Source: Bradyrhizobiaceae bacterium (lineage in GTDB: Bacteria > Pseudomonadota > Alphaproteobacteria > Rhizobiales > Xanthobacteraceae). Taken from it: DNA of 64,000 nt. Numbering within the stretch: position 1 is the stretch's first letter; each line of letters opens with the position of its first letter. The stretch is taken from contig CP078014.1 of NCBI GenBank assembly GCA_020544565.1, forward strand, positions 750,574 to 814,573, given 5' to 3'. Made by a program: the position numbers and the translations under genes. The notes beneath the pieces are model-generated. The model searched no databases. It was not told where the DNA came from and was given only the letters and a program-made list of their open reading frames with translations. Shown here in pieces: positions 18,116 through 27,403 of this stretch.

Positions 18116-18379
18116 ATGACGAAGATAGCCTTTGACGATCATCCTCCCGACCTGCCGCATGTCACCCCTTACGACGAGCGGCACCTCAAGACCTACCTTC
18201 GGCTGCTTGATGCCGATGAGGAGGGGGCCGACTGGCGTGAGGTCGTGCAGGTGATTTTCGGTCTTGATGCCAGCCGCGAACCTGATCGCGCGCGTCACGT
18301 GCATGACAGCCATCTTGCACGCGCCAAGTGGATGACGCAGGCCGGGTACCGGGACTTGCTCAAACCGCCGCTCCAATGA
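18116..18379 (+). CDS. small DUF2285 domain protein
   Basis: An 87-residue protein ending in HDSHLARAKWMTQAGYRDLLKPP, the typical C-terminal signature of DUF2285. The front (HPPDLPHVTPYDERHLKTYLRLLDADEEGADWREVVQVIFGLD) forms the preceding helices. DUF2285 proteins are small helical, probably DNA-binding factors found repeatedly in alphaproteobacterial ICEs, often as neighbours of the longer DUF6499/DUF2285 gene, as here. Some are proposed activators of excision or transfer genes; that role is not shown by this sequence. Confidence 0.75.
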   Translation: MTKIAFDDHPPDLPHVTPYDERHLKTYLRLLDADEEGADWREVVQVIFGLDASREPDRARHVHDSHLARAKWMTQAGYRDLLKPPLQ

Positions 18380-18553
18380 TTTGAGGACGCGCGGTTTTCA
18401 AAGCACCACGCCTATTCCATCACCTTTCACTGACCGCGGTGTTGCAACACGCGTTGCAACGGCGGTGACTTCTGCGCGTGACGACGCGTCCAAATACTCG
18501 GCGACGGGAAGGGGCATGCCTTGCTTGAGGCCGAGTAACGCTGGAGTGGTCGC

Positions 18554-19331
18554 ATGCCGGATGATGAAAGTTGGCGGTCGCACGACGCGTCCGCCTATCT
18601 CGATCGTGTGCAACGTGCCGGTTTCGCCTGGGAGTTCCTGCGGCGCAATCCCGACTACCGCCAAGACTACGAAGACATGAGCCGCGATGCGGCGAGCGGG
18701 ACCACCGTCATGCTGGAGGCAGCCCTTGCGCTGTCCCAGCACTGGGGGTTGAGTTTTCCCGTGCGACCCGAGGCAACGCAGCGACCGCTCGCTGGTCTTG
18801 TGGGAATTCAACGTGCTTCCAGCTGCCGTGATGTTGACGACGGCGCCGCACGGGACCGTATCCACGATCACGCTCGACCGGATTCCATCGGCGCCCGCCG
18901 TAGAACGCGAAGACGGTCGCCACACCTTGTGGCGGGAGGCGAGCGACGAGCAGCGGATCTGGATTCTTCCCGATACGAACCCATCCGCTCCGATCGCCGC
19001 CGTTATCCCATTCGATATGCACGTGGCGCAGCGCGTCGAAGCCGTCCTTCACCTCTGGCATCGCCTGACGGATGCGGCGGTGCGCCCAGTCGTCTCGCCC
19101 CTGACCGAACAGCAGCGCCGCCGCATGATCTTGATGCTGAGGGCACTTGACGGTCATCAGCAACAGGCGACCTACCGCGATCTCGCCGCCACCCTGCTTG
19201 ATCCGGATGTGCGGACCCAAAGCCGGCGCGACTGGCTGACCTCATCCTATCGTTCGCAGATCATCCGGCTGGTCAAAGACGCCGTCGGTCGGATGCAAGG
19301 CGGCTACCGCGACTTGCTGATCGGCCAATAA
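18554..19331 (+). pseudogene. DUF6499/DUF2285 protein split by a frameshift
   Basis: The N-terminal DUF6499 part (DESWRSHDASAYLDRVQRAGF, then AWEFLRRNPDYRQDYEDM) runs in one frame from ATG 18554 to HWGLSF. The matching continuation (DPRQRSDRSLVLWEFN, later PLTEQQRRRMILMLRALDG and GGYRDLL) lies in the +1 frame and ends at 19331. The switch is at about 18752-18760, around TTTTCCCG. Joined, the two parts give one complete protein of about 258 residues of the family. It may be a real single-base mutation, a sequencing error in the short homopolymers, or, less likely, programmed frameshifting. Possible role: transcription factor controlling element transfer. Confidence 0.7.
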
Positions 19332-19537
19332 CCGACGCGCAAGCTATCCGACTTGCGACGCCGGGCGTCAGTGCCCGTCGGACGCAACGCTGTGTTTGCG
19401 CGTCGTTCGCAACGACGAGGGGATGGACATAAACGACAGCCGCATCTTCGGCATCCTTGTCCGGGCCTGAAATTCGCAATCGTGCGCCTGTCGCGCCGTC
19501 GATCCCCGATGGCAGCCGAACTTAACCGGGCGCATTC

Positions 19538-19831
19538 ATGGCTGATAACCTCGCCAATTCGCAGCAACGCTATTTGCGCACCACCGAGGCGGCCCGGTTC
19601 CTCGGCCTGTCGGGTCGCACGCTGGAAAAGCACCGCACCTACGGCACCGGGCCGAGCTATCGCAAGCTCGGCGGCCGTGTCGTCTACGCCCTCGAAGACC
19701 TGCAGGCCTGGGCCGACATCGGTCTGCGCCAGTCAACGTCCGACCAAGGCAAGGGCGTCGTCCATGCCGCCAAGCCGGTGAGCGGCTTGGGCCCGCTCGT
19801 CGGCGGCCGATCCCCGGCGAGGCGATCATAG
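19538..19831 (+). CDS. AlpA/MerR-type helix-turn-helix protein
   Basis: A 97-residue protein with an N-terminal winged helix of the excisionase/AlpA group: YLRTTEAARFLGLSGRTLEKH, then GPSYRKLGGRVVYALEDLQAWAD. Such proteins act as recombination directionality factors or small regulators. It ends 2 bases before the DUF2840 start, so it heads the cluster DUF2840, TraF, DUF736, transglycosylase. The start at ATG 19538 is the only good one. Confidence 0.8.
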   Translation: MADNLANSQQRYLRTTEAARFLGLSGRTLEKHRTYGTGPSYRKLGGRVVYALEDLQAWADIGLRQSTSDQGKGVVHAAKPVSGLGPLVGGRSPARRS

Positions 19832-19833
19832 CC

Positions 19834-20403
19834 ATGATCGCCCGCCCACCAGTCCCCGCAGAAACTGCGCGTAGCGAGTCACCGGGTTTACTGAACGGCA
19901 GGCCCGCGCCGTGCGATCCGAGCACCACGCATTCCGCAATCGACACGCTGACGCATGTCGAATTGACCTGGCAAGCAAAACGCATCGAGCACCGCATCCG
20001 GTTTGGTCATCCCGTCGCCACCGCGCGGCTCGATCGTCATCGCCGCCGCGTGTCATTCGCACCTGGTGCTATTTTCGCCGTCATGCGCTGGGCCGCCAAT
20101 GACTTCGGCACCGTGCAGTCGCAGATCGACATCCTCCGCGCGGTCCAGACGGAAGAGTCCTTCACGACGGTGCCGCTGGTGCAACCGGGTGGCTTCATCC
20201 TGCTCACGATCTCCGGTTGGCCGAAGGTCGAGCGGGTCTTGCAGGCCATCGACGGTGTCGAGGCGCTCGGCATCGACGCCGCCGCCGCGGCTCCCGAACA
20301 TTGGCATCACATCCACAACCGCCTCAGCGTTGGCGATACGCCGCGCGCTTACACGATGACGCGCCATAAGGCATGGCTCAAACGGCGGCGGGTTTCGCCA
20401 TGA
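19834..20403 (+). CDS. DUF2840 domain protein
   Basis: A 189-residue protein with the DUF2840 core, HVELTWQAKRIEHRIRFG, FAPGAIFAVMRWAANDFGT and HWHHIHNRLSVGD. DUF2840 genes lie directly before traF in rhizobial conjugative elements; their function is unknown. The stop overlaps the traF start as ATGA (20400-20403), so translation is coupled. No signal peptide or membrane segment is evident. Confidence 0.82.
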   Translation: MIARPPVPAETARSESPGLLNGRPAPCDPSTTHSAIDTLTHVELTWQAKRIEHRIRFGHPVATARLDRHRRRVSFAPGAIFAVMRWAANDFGTVQSQIDILRAVQTEESFTTVPLVQPGGFILLTISGWPKVERVLQAIDGVEALGIDAAAAAPEHWHHIHNRLSVGDTPRAYTMTRHKAWLKRRRVSP

Positions 20404-20948
20404 CACCTCGCGCTGGCTATACCCTCGCTGCGTCACTCGCGGTCGCAAGTCTGCTCGCGACCCTCGGCGCGAGCTCACCGCCACATTATATCTGGAATCT
20501 CACGCCGAGCGTTCCGCTTGGCCTTTACGCGGTGCAGTCGCCAGACCGTCTCTATGTCACCATGCTGGTCGTGGTGACGCCGCCGGAACCACTAGCAACG
20601 ACGTTGTCGGATGGCGGCTATCTGCCGCGCGGCGTGCCGCTCCTCAAACGCATCTTCGCCCTTTCCGGGCAGACCGTCTGTCGTTTCGGCGTGCGGATTA
20701 CGATCGATGGCATTGCAGCCGCGCCCGCGCGTGAACGCGATCTGCGTGGCCATCCGCTGCCGGTCTGGCAAGGCTGCCGCGTCATCGCCGATGACGAAAT
20801 CTTCCTCATGAATTGGGACGCGCCCGACAGTCTCGATGGCCGCTACTTCGGCCCGTTGCCGCGCAGCGCCATTGTCGCGCGCGCGGTGCCGATCTGGACC
20901 GATGAGGCTGGCGACGGACGCTTCGCGTGGCGCGCCCCGACGCAATGA
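20400..20948 (+). CDS. traF: TraF-type S26 signal peptidase
   Basis: A 182-residue inner-membrane protein with an N-terminal anchor (residues 6-25) and the S26 catalytic pair: Ser37 in NLTPSVPLGLY and Lys83 in PLLKRIFALSGQ. TraF of the RP4 type processes and cyclises the TrbC pilin, and a TrbC is encoded by this window's trb operon (53073-53396). The later part has GHPLPVW and the box DSLDGRYFGPLP, also typical. The start at ATG 20400 overlaps the previous stop. Confidence 0.87.
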   Translation: MTPRAGYTLAASLAVASLLATLGASSPPHYIWNLTPSVPLGLYAVQSPDRLYVTMLVVVTPPEPLATTLSDGGYLPRGVPLLKRIFALSGQTVCRFGVRITIDGIAAAPARERDLRGHPLPVWQGCRVIADDEIFLMNWDAPDSLDGRYFGPLPRSAIVARAVPIWTDEAGDGRFAWRAPTQ

Positions 20949-20983
20949 CACTTCGCTTTACCCACCCAGCAACGGAGGCCACC

Positions 20984-21313
20984 ATGGCACAGATCGGCAC
21001 CTTTACCCGCACCGTCGATGGATACACCGGTACCATCCGGACCTTCACGCTCAAGCGCGATGTCATCATCATCGTGCCGGCCATCGCCAGCGAGACCGAT
21101 AACGCTCCGAATTACCGCGTGCTCGCCGACGACGTGGAAATCGGAGCGGGATGGAAGCGCACCGGGGACAAGGCCGGCGATTATCTCTCGCTGCTGATCG
21201 ACGATCCGTCGTTCGGCCAGCCAATTCGCGCCAACCTGTTCCAGGTGGTGAGCGGCGGCGACACGTTCCATCTGATCTGGACCCGTCCGTCGCGCCGCGC
21301 GCCGCGCGAGTGA
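20984..21313 (+). CDS. DUF736 family protein, copy 2
   Basis: A 109-residue paralogue of the gene at 16794, with the same landmarks: MAQIGTFTRTVDGYTGTI, DNAPNYRV, GDYLSLLIDDPSFGQPIRANLF and LIWTRPSRR. The two copies differ at roughly half their residues, so the duplication is old. It lies inside the traF cluster with ACGGAGG upstream of ATG 20984. Function unknown. Confidence 0.87.
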   Translation: MAQIGTFTRTVDGYTGTIRTFTLKRDVIIIVPAIASETDNAPNYRVLADDVEIGAGWKRTGDKAGDYLSLLIDDPSFGQPIRANLFQVVSGGDTFHLIWTRPSRRAPRE

Positions 21314-21317
21314 ATCG

Positions 21318-22046
21318 GTGGCGCCGCTTACCAAGTCGCTGTGCTTCGCCGTGATTCTGACCGCATCATCCGCGGTCCTCATTCCCTTCACGGCCCGCTG
21401 CGAGACCGCGTCGGCGCGTGTCGCCGACGCGGTCGCGCCGTGGTCGTCATTCATCAGCGAAGCCGCCGAGCGGTTCGCCATCCCGGCGGCATGGATACGC
21501 GCCGTGATGCGGGTCGAGAGCCATGGCAACGTCAAAGCCGTGTCGGCGAAGGGCGCGGTCGGGTTGATGCAGATCATGCCCGCCACCTACGCGGAACTGC
21601 GCGAGCGCTACGCGCTTGGCGGCGATCCTTATGATCCACATGACAATATCGTTGCCGGCGCTGCCTATCTTCGCGAAATGCACGACCGCTTCGGTCCGTC
21701 CGGATTCCTCGCTGCGTACAATGTCGGACCAACCCGCTATGACGAACATCTGGCAACCGGCCGTCCGCTGCCGGACGAGACCCGGAACTACATCGCATCG
21801 CTGGCGCCGCTGCTGCCCGACCCGCAATCTGGCGACAACGCGATCACAGCCGGCGAGCTGCACAACTGGCGCAGGGCGCCGTTATTCGTCGCGCGGTCTC
21901 AGCGCAAATCCTCGGACACGCGGATGTCGTTCACGCCGCAGTCATCCCCCGTTGGACATGAGCGTGGTGCTGTCGATCTGTTGGCGCTTACGCCGCTTCT
22001 CGGTGGCTTGTTCGTTAAACAAGCGCCCGCACCCAGCAAGCCATAA
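21318..22046 (+). CDS. lytic transglycosylase, VirB1/TraN-like
   Basis: A 242-residue exported protein. GTG 21318 begins 4 bases after the DUF736 stop. A signal peptide (residues 1-28, cleavage after an ARC-like end) precedes an SLT domain with catalytic Glu67 in AVMRVESHGN, then GAVGLMQIMPATYAELRERY, ENI-like DPHDNIVAGAAYLREM and FLAAYNVGPTRY. It opens the peptidoglycan for the mating channel made by the trb genes. The C-terminal 70 residues are low-complexity. Confidence 0.86.
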   Translation: MAPLTKSLCFAVILTASSAVLIPFTARCETASARVADAVAPWSSFISEAAERFAIPAAWIRAVMRVESHGNVKAVSAKGAVGLMQIMPATYAELRERYALGGDPYDPHDNIVAGAAYLREMHDRFGPSGFLAAYNVGPTRYDEHLATGRPLPDETRNYIASLAPLLPDPQSGDNAITAGELHNWRRAPLFVARSQRKSSDTRMSFTPQSSPVGHERGAVDLLALTPLLGGLFVKQAPAPSKP

Positions 22047-22442
22047 TCCCATCCCATCATTTTCGTGCTTTCTCGCGCAATCGCGTAAGTCAGGCTGGAG
22101 TTGCTGAGAACGCCAGCAGACAAGCGGAGGACGGCAAGATTAAAGCAAACGGTGCCCTTCGGTGCCCGTTTGCAAAAAAGCGTTGTCTGCACATTGGTTA
22201 GCACGAGGTAGAGCATGCGGGCGAGATCGTAGCGATGTGTGCTTCAGCAATTTGATGAATGATCTCAACGCTCGGAGCGGTACCGCTCCATATTTGCTGT
22301 TTCGCGACCACCTCTTCGCGACGCCGTCGCAACGATAGGGGCGGCGATCGCTGCGCCGCCGATCTCCTGTATTTGCGCGCGCCGTTACGACGGTCGCTTA
22401 AACAGTCTTGCGCCTTGCTGTCGTGTCCGCATTCTTGCTCGC
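22047..22442 (+). other. candidate oriT region upstream of the relaxase gene
   Basis: This is 396 bp without a credible gene, directly upstream of the relaxase start, where oriT is usually found. Three structured sites are visible: an 8-base hairpin GCAAACGG/CCGTTTGC (22145-22173) followed by an A-run; a perfect 16-base palindrome GGAGCGGTACCGCTCC (22274-22289); and GGCGGCG/CGCCGCC with a 7-base loop (22340-22360). It is more AT-rich than the flanking genes. No nic consensus could be assigned. The palindrome could instead be a regulator site. Confidence 0.45.
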
Positions 22443-24506
22443 ATGAGCGACGAAGCCTCCGACTTCCGTATCCGCACTGGCCGTATCGGTAATCGCGGTA
22501 CCCGCGCCGGCGGACGCCCACGCTCCTTCATCGATCAGGTGCTGAAAGCATCTGCCAAGGCGAACGGCGCCGCACTGACACCGGCGCAATTCTCAAACCG
22601 CAGGCGCCGCGGTCCCGGCGCGGTGTGGCCCCGGAAAGGGAAGTGTTCTCGCATCGGCCGCGGGCAGGCCGCAGCTGACCGGCTGAAGCGTGCTGCCGAG
22701 GGGAAGGGGCTTGGCACGCGCCTGCGGCGCGTGATCGTGAAGGCGCGCATCGTCAAGCTCAACGTTGGGAGCAAACGTGCGGACGCGCATCTGCGCTATC
22801 TCCAGCGCGACGGCACCACACGTGATGGTGCGCGCGGAACGCTTTACGGGCCGGGCACCGACACCGCGGATGGCCGGGAGTTCCTCGACTGTGGCCGCGA
22901 CGACCGCCACCAGTTCCGCTTCATCGTTGCGCCCGAGGATAGTGACCGTCTGCAGGATCTGCGCGGCTTCACCCGCGACGTGCTGCGCCAGATGGAGGAA
23001 GACCTCGGCACCAAGCTCGACTGGGTCGCGATCGACCATTTCAACACCGGCCATCCGCACAGCCATGTGGTGATCCGCGGCAAGGACGACCTCGGCAAGG
23101 ACTTGATCATTGCCCAAGACTACATCACCGATGGCCTGCGCATCCGCGCCCAGGAGCGGGTCACCCTCTCGCTTGGCCCGGAGACCGATCTTGAATTGCG
23201 TGGAAAGCTAGAGGCCGAGATGACGGCTGAACGCTTCACCCGGCTTGACCGTATCCTGGTCGAGGAGGTGCCGTCACGCCGGCTCGATCTGCGGCCGGAC
23301 GCAGGCCAGCTCCGCGCCGATCTCGACCAGACGTTGTTCATCGGCCGGCTGGGGAATCTGGAGCGGTACGGGCTGGCGACGCAGACGGAGCCAGGGGTCT
23401 GGTCGTTCTCCGAGAGACTGGAGCCCACGCTGCACGAATTGGGTGAGCGTGGCGACATCATCAAGGCGATCAATCGCTCGCTTGCGGAGCGTGGCGAGCA
23501 GCGCGCGCTCGGCAGCTATGTTCTGCATAGCGCGACCACGCCGGAGCCCATCGTCGGCCAGGTCATCGGCAAGCGGCTCGACGATGAACTCGGCGAGCGC
23601 ATCGGTCTTGTCATCGACGGCGTCGATGGCCGTGTCCATCATATGGCGCTGGCCGAGGCCTCCAGCAGCGAGGCTCCAGCCATGGGGAGCATCGTCCAGA
23701 TAAGCGGGACATCCGCCGGCCCGCGCGCCTCCGATCGCAACATCGCGGAGGTGGCCGGCGGCAGCGGCGTGTATCTGCCGAGCGTCCATCGCGCGCTCGC
23801 CGAGAGCGGCGCGGTTCGCATCGCCGGTGGTGACTCCGATAGCTATGTTCGCAGTCATGTCCGGCGGCTGGAAGCACTGCGCCGCGCCGGTATCGTCGAA
23901 CGCATCGACGCCGACCATTGGCGTATCCCTCAAGACTTCGTGTCTCGTGCTGCCGATTATGATGCGCGTCGTGGGGCGCAGACCTCGGTGCGCATCCTTG
24001 CCACCCTCGATCTGGAACAGCAGATCGCCAGCGCAGGTGCGACCTGGCTCGACCGCGAACTGGCCTCACGCCAGCGCACACCCCTGACCGAAACGGGATT
24101 CGGCCAGCAAGTCCGGCAAGCGATGGAGCAACGGAAGGGCGCGTTGGTCGAACAGGGTCATGCCTGGCGCGCGCCGGACGGCGGCATCCGCGCGCCGCGC
24201 GATCTCGTCGCCCGTCTCGAACAACAGGAGATATCTCGCGTCGGACCGCAAATGGCGGCCGCCCGTGGCCGCACCTTCCAACAGGCCGGCGTTGACGAAC
24301 GTGTGAGCGGAACGTTGGTCGGCGCCACCAATCTTGCCAGCGGGCGCTTTGCCATGATCGAAAACGGTGATGGCGGCCTTGGTTTCAGCCTAGTGCCGTG
24401 GCAGTCCGTTTTGGATCAACGCATCGGCCAGCACATCACCGGCATCGTTCGTGATGGCGGCAGCATTGACTGGAGCTTTGGACGGAAGCGATCCCTCGGA
24501 CTGTGA
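22443..24506 (+). CDS. VirD2-like conjugative relaxase with DUF3363 domain
   Basis: A 687-residue protein; ATG 22443 is the likely start. A positively charged N-terminal 100 residues leads to the relaxase core: ARIVKLN...HLRYLQRDG (a candidate catalytic Tyr119 lies here) and the three-His metal site WVAIDHFNTGHPHSHVVIRG (H199, H204, H206). The rest is the DUF3363 region typical of MOB-P relaxases of alphaproteobacterial ICEs and IncP-like plasmids. The enzyme nicks oriT, stays on the 5' end and is carried into the recipient by the coupling protein encoded next. Confidence 0.88.
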   Translation: MSDEASDFRIRTGRIGNRGTRAGGRPRSFIDQVLKASAKANGAALTPAQFSNRRRRGPGAVWPRKGKCSRIGRGQAAADRLKRAAEGKGLGTRLRRVIVKARIVKLNVGSKRADAHLRYLQRDGTTRDGARGTLYGPGTDTADGREFLDCGRDDRHQFRFIVAPEDSDRLQDLRGFTRDVLRQMEEDLGTKLDWVAIDHFNTGHPHSHVVIRGKDDLGKDLIIAQDYITDGLRIRAQERVTLSLGPETDLELRGKLEAEMTAERFTRLDRILVEEVPSRRLDLRPDAGQLRADLDQTLFIGRLGNLERYGLATQTEPGVWSFSERLEPTLHELGERGDIIKAINRSLAERGEQRALGSYVLHSATTPEPIVGQVIGKRLDDELGERIGLVIDGVDGRVHHMALAEASSSEAPAMGSIVQISGTSAGPRASDRNIAEVAGGSGVYLPSVHRALAESGAVRIAGGDSDSYVRSHVRRLEALRRAGIVERIDADHWRIPQDFVSRAADYDARRGAQTSVRILATLDLEQQIASAGATWLDRELASRQRTPLTETGFGQQVRQAMEQRKGALVEQGHAWRAPDGGIRAPRDLVARLEQQEISRVGPQMAAARGRTFQQAGVDERVSGTLVGATNLASGRFAMIENGDGGLGFSLVPWQSVLDQRIGQHITGIVRDGGSIDWSFGRKRSLGL

Positions 24507-25002
24507 TTGCCGAACATGGCGTCGCATCGAAGGAAAGCCGCATGGCGCCATTCAGGCGGCCTCGTGACCCGGCCTTTAGGATGCCGACACCGCCACGCGG
24601 TCCGCCGTTCCTAGCGTCGGAGTAGGGTCGTATTGAATTCGGCTATTGTTGGCCGTCCTGAAAGTGGCCCAATTCCTTTAGGTTACCGAACGGCGACTGT
24701 GCGAGAAAGGGCATCGATGCGATCGCTGTTTTCCTTGGCCGCTCTTATGAACCGAGCTTACGGTTGTTGAAAGCGGTAGAGAAAATAGCAGATCCTGCTG
24801 ACGCCAGGAAATCATTGCAACTGCTGAACTGGCCTCTCTGAAAGCGGCTTGCGTTTCCCAGCCATCCTCAATCTCAAAGTAGCCGACCGTCAGTCTTTGC
24901 ACGCTGTGTTCGCCGATATTGCGATCAGCGACCAAAGCGGCTTGTTTCGAACCAGGTAGATCGCTTCTCTGACGGCAATAGCCTGCCATTAGGGGTGACG
25001 TC
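24507..25002. other. non-coding gap between relaxase and traG
   Basis: This is 496 bp in which no recognisable gene was found. A 112-codon frame on the minus strand (24678-25016) overlaps the start of traG and matches no family. The stretch is lower in GC than the flanking genes, which fits a promoter region for traG or the scar of a lost insertion. No terminal inverted repeats of an insertion sequence were seen. Confidence 0.4.
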
Positions 25003-26979
25003 GTGCCCGCAACCAAGATTCTTTGGGGTCAGATACTCGTTGTCGGCATAATCGTACTCACAACGACATGGAGTGCGACGCAGTGGACCGCTTGGCGTCT
25101 CGCCTATCAGATGCAGCTCGGCGCGCCCTGGACCCATATCGGCAGCTTGCCGCTGTACCCGCCGCCGGCGTTCTTTTGGTGGTGGTTCTCTTATGATGCC
25201 TACGCACCCGGTACCTTCGTCGAAGGTGCGTTGATCGCTGCTTCGGGAGGCTTCGTCTCAGTCGCGGTCGCCATTGCCATGTCGGTGTGGCGTGCCCGTG
25301 AGGCGCAGGAAGCGAAGACCTATGGTTCGGCCCGCTGGGCCACAACCAAAGAGATAGGCACCGCGGGCCTGTTGAGTCCCGATGGCGTTGTGCTCGGCAA
25401 GATCGATCGTCAATATCTGCGTCACGACGGACCGGAGCACGTGCTGTGTTTCGCGCCGACACGTAGCGGGAAGGGTGTCGGTCTGGTTGTCCCGACGTTG
25501 TTGACATGGTCTGGCAGTTGCATTGTCCACGATATCAAGGGGGAGAATTGGCAATTAACCGCCGGATGGCGCGCCAGCTTTGGCCGCGTGCTGTTGTTCG
25601 ATCCCACCAATCCGGCTTCGTCTGCCTACAATCCGCTGCTCGAGGTGCGCCGCGGCGATAGCGAGGTACGCGATGTGCAGAACATCGCCGACATCCTGGT
25701 GGATCCAGAAGGGGCGCTTGAGCGGCGCAACCATTGGGAAAAGACCAGCCACGCTCTGCTGGTCGGAGCCATTCTCCATGTTCTGTATGCGGAGGCGGAT
25801 AAGACGCTCGCCGGCGTCGCCAACTTTCTGTCGGACCCCAAGCGAACCATCGAAGCGACGCTTCGTGCCATGATGACGACGTTGCATCTGGCCGATCGTT
25901 CGCATCCCGTGGTCGCATCGGCGGCGCGAGAGCTCCTTAATAAGAGTGAGAATGAACGATCCGGTGTGCTCTCGACCGCGATGTCATTCCTCGGCCTCTA
26001 TCGCGACCCGGTGGTTGCAAAGGTGACGGCGCGATGCGACTGGCGCATTGGAGACCTCGTCGAGGGAGCGACGCCGGCGACACTCTATCTGGTGGTCCCA
26101 CCATCGGATATTTCGCGAACCAAGCCGCTCATTCGTCTTGTTCTCAACCAGATCGGCCGGCGTCTCACAGAAGATCTCCAAGCTAAGGCAAAACGCCGGC
26201 GACTGTTGCTCATGCTCGATGAATTTCCGGCGCTCGGACGGCTGGATTTCTTCGAGTCGGCATTGGCCTTCATGGCAGGCTACGGCCTCAAGAGCTTTCT
26301 GATTGCGCAATCACTCAACCAGATTGAGAAGGCCTACGGCCAGAATAATTCAATTCTCGACAATTGCCATGTTCGTGTCGCGTTCGCAACCAATGATGAG
26401 CGGACCGCCAAACGGGTCTCGGATGCACTGGGTGTCGCGACTGAACTCCGCGCCATGAAAAATTATGCCGGTCATCGCCTGTCGCCATGGCTCGGCCACC
26501 TGATGGTGTCGCGTCAGGAGACAGCGCGTCCGCTTCTGACCGCCGGTGAGGTGATGCAATTGCCGCCCTCCGACGAAGTCGTGCTGGTTTCAGGGACGTC
26601 GCCGATCCGTGCGAAGAAGGTCCGCTATTTCGAGGATCGCCGTCTCACCGATCGTGTTCGGCCGCCCCCTTGTGTGGGGGCAAGCACGCGAGCACAAGAG
26701 AATGGGGATGACTGGATGGCGCTGCCAATTCCCCCATCTGTACCACAGGAGGAGAGGTTGCAACGCGCCAACGATAATGCCAACGGCGGAATCCGTCGTG
26801 AGCCCGCGTTATCAAAACACGAAGCGATTGTGCCGGAAGGGATGGACCCAACGCCAACGGTTGCCATTGTCGACGATCAATCGAGCGAGGCTGGCATTCG
26901 GTCTGCCACCATCCGTCACAGGATGCGCAGCGTTGCACGGCAGGTCGCTATGGACCCGGACGATGGGATCACGCTGTGA
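25003..26979 (+). CDS. traG: conjugal transfer coupling protein TraG/VirD4
   Basis: A 658-residue inner-membrane ATPase starting at GTG 25003. Two N-terminal membrane segments (about 9-30 and 75-95) precede the nucleotide-binding domain, with Walker A APTRSGKGVG (151-160) and Walker B LLLMLDEFPALG (about 400). The signatures YGSARWAT, IVHDIKGENWQLTAGWR and FLIAQSLNQIEKAYG are diagnostic of TraG/VirD4. It hands the relaxase-DNA complex to the trb-encoded channel. The last 90 residues are variable. Coupled to the small regulator that starts 4 bases after its stop. Confidence 0.92.
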   Translation: MPATKILWGQILVVGIIVLTTTWSATQWTAWRLAYQMQLGAPWTHIGSLPLYPPPAFFWWWFSYDAYAPGTFVEGALIAASGGFVSVAVAIAMSVWRAREAQEAKTYGSARWATTKEIGTAGLLSPDGVVLGKIDRQYLRHDGPEHVLCFAPTRSGKGVGLVVPTLLTWSGSCIVHDIKGENWQLTAGWRASFGRVLLFDPTNPASSAYNPLLEVRRGDSEVRDVQNIADILVDPEGALERRNHWEKTSHALLVGAILHVLYAEADKTLAGVANFLSDPKRTIEATLRAMMTTLHLADRSHPVVASAARELLNKSENERSGVLSTAMSFLGLYRDPVVAKVTARCDWRIGDLVEGATPATLYLVVPPSDISRTKPLIRLVLNQIGRRLTEDLQAKAKRRRLLLMLDEFPALGRLDFFESALAFMAGYGLKSFLIAQSLNQIEKAYGQNNSILDNCHVRVAFATNDERTAKRVSDALGVATELRAMKNYAGHRLSPWLGHLMVSRQETARPLLTAGEVMQLPPSDEVVLVSGTSPIRAKKVRYFEDRRLTDRVRPPPCVGASTRAQENGDDWMALPIPPSVPQEERLQRANDNANGGIRREPALSKHEAIVPEGMDPTPTVAIVDDQSSEAGIRSATIRHRMRSVARQVAMDPDDGITL

Positions 26980-26983
26980 GGCG

Positions 26984-27403
26984 ATGGCGATGAAAGTCCG
27001 AACGAGTATGCATTTGTCGCCGGAAGCCTTGCGACTATTGATCGATCATTCGGATCGCAAGGGTATCTCCCGGTCGTCCATCGCCGATGCGGCGATCACG
27101 AGTTTCCTGTCCCCGGACGGCGCCGATCGGGCCGAAGCTGCGTTGTCGCGCCGGCTTGACCGTCTGTCGCGGCAGGTGCAGCGCCTGGAGCGTGACACTG
27201 CGATTGGAACCGAGACGCTGGGACTCTTCATCCGTCTCTGGTTGACGGCGACGCCGTCCTTGCCCGCCGATGTGAATGGCGGCGCAGACGCGAAGGGACG
27301 CGAGCGGTTCCAGACGTTCGTCGAGGCACTGGCGGAGCGTCTCAACAAGGGACAGACGCTGCTGCGGGAGATACCCGATGACGTCAAGTTCGATCGAAGT
27401 TAG
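26984..27403 (+). CDS. ribbon-helix-helix (CopG-like) protein after traG
   Basis: A 139-residue protein starting at ATG 26984, 4 bases after the traG stop; ATG 26990 is an alternative. The N-terminus (MKVRTSMHLSPEALRLLIDHSDRKGISRSSIADAAI) is a ribbon-helix-helix fold, and a coiled-coil stretch follows (LSRRLDRLSRQVQRLERD). In related ICEs this gene sits between traG and trbB and is annotated as a CopG-family regulator. Here trbB is 27 kb away and inverted, so the cluster has been broken directly after this gene. Confidence 0.8.
   Translation: MAMKVRTSMHLSPEALRLLIDHSDRKGISRSSIADAAITSFLSPDGADRAEAALSRRLDRLSRQVQRLERDTAIGTETLGLFIRLWLTATPSLPADVNGGADAKGRERFQTFVEALAERLNKGQTLLREIPDDVKFDRS

Noticed and set aside
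24678..25016. A 112-residue minus-strand ORF before traG
   Set aside because: It overlaps the traG start, matches nothing recognised and has no ribosome site; probably chance or a decayed fragment.
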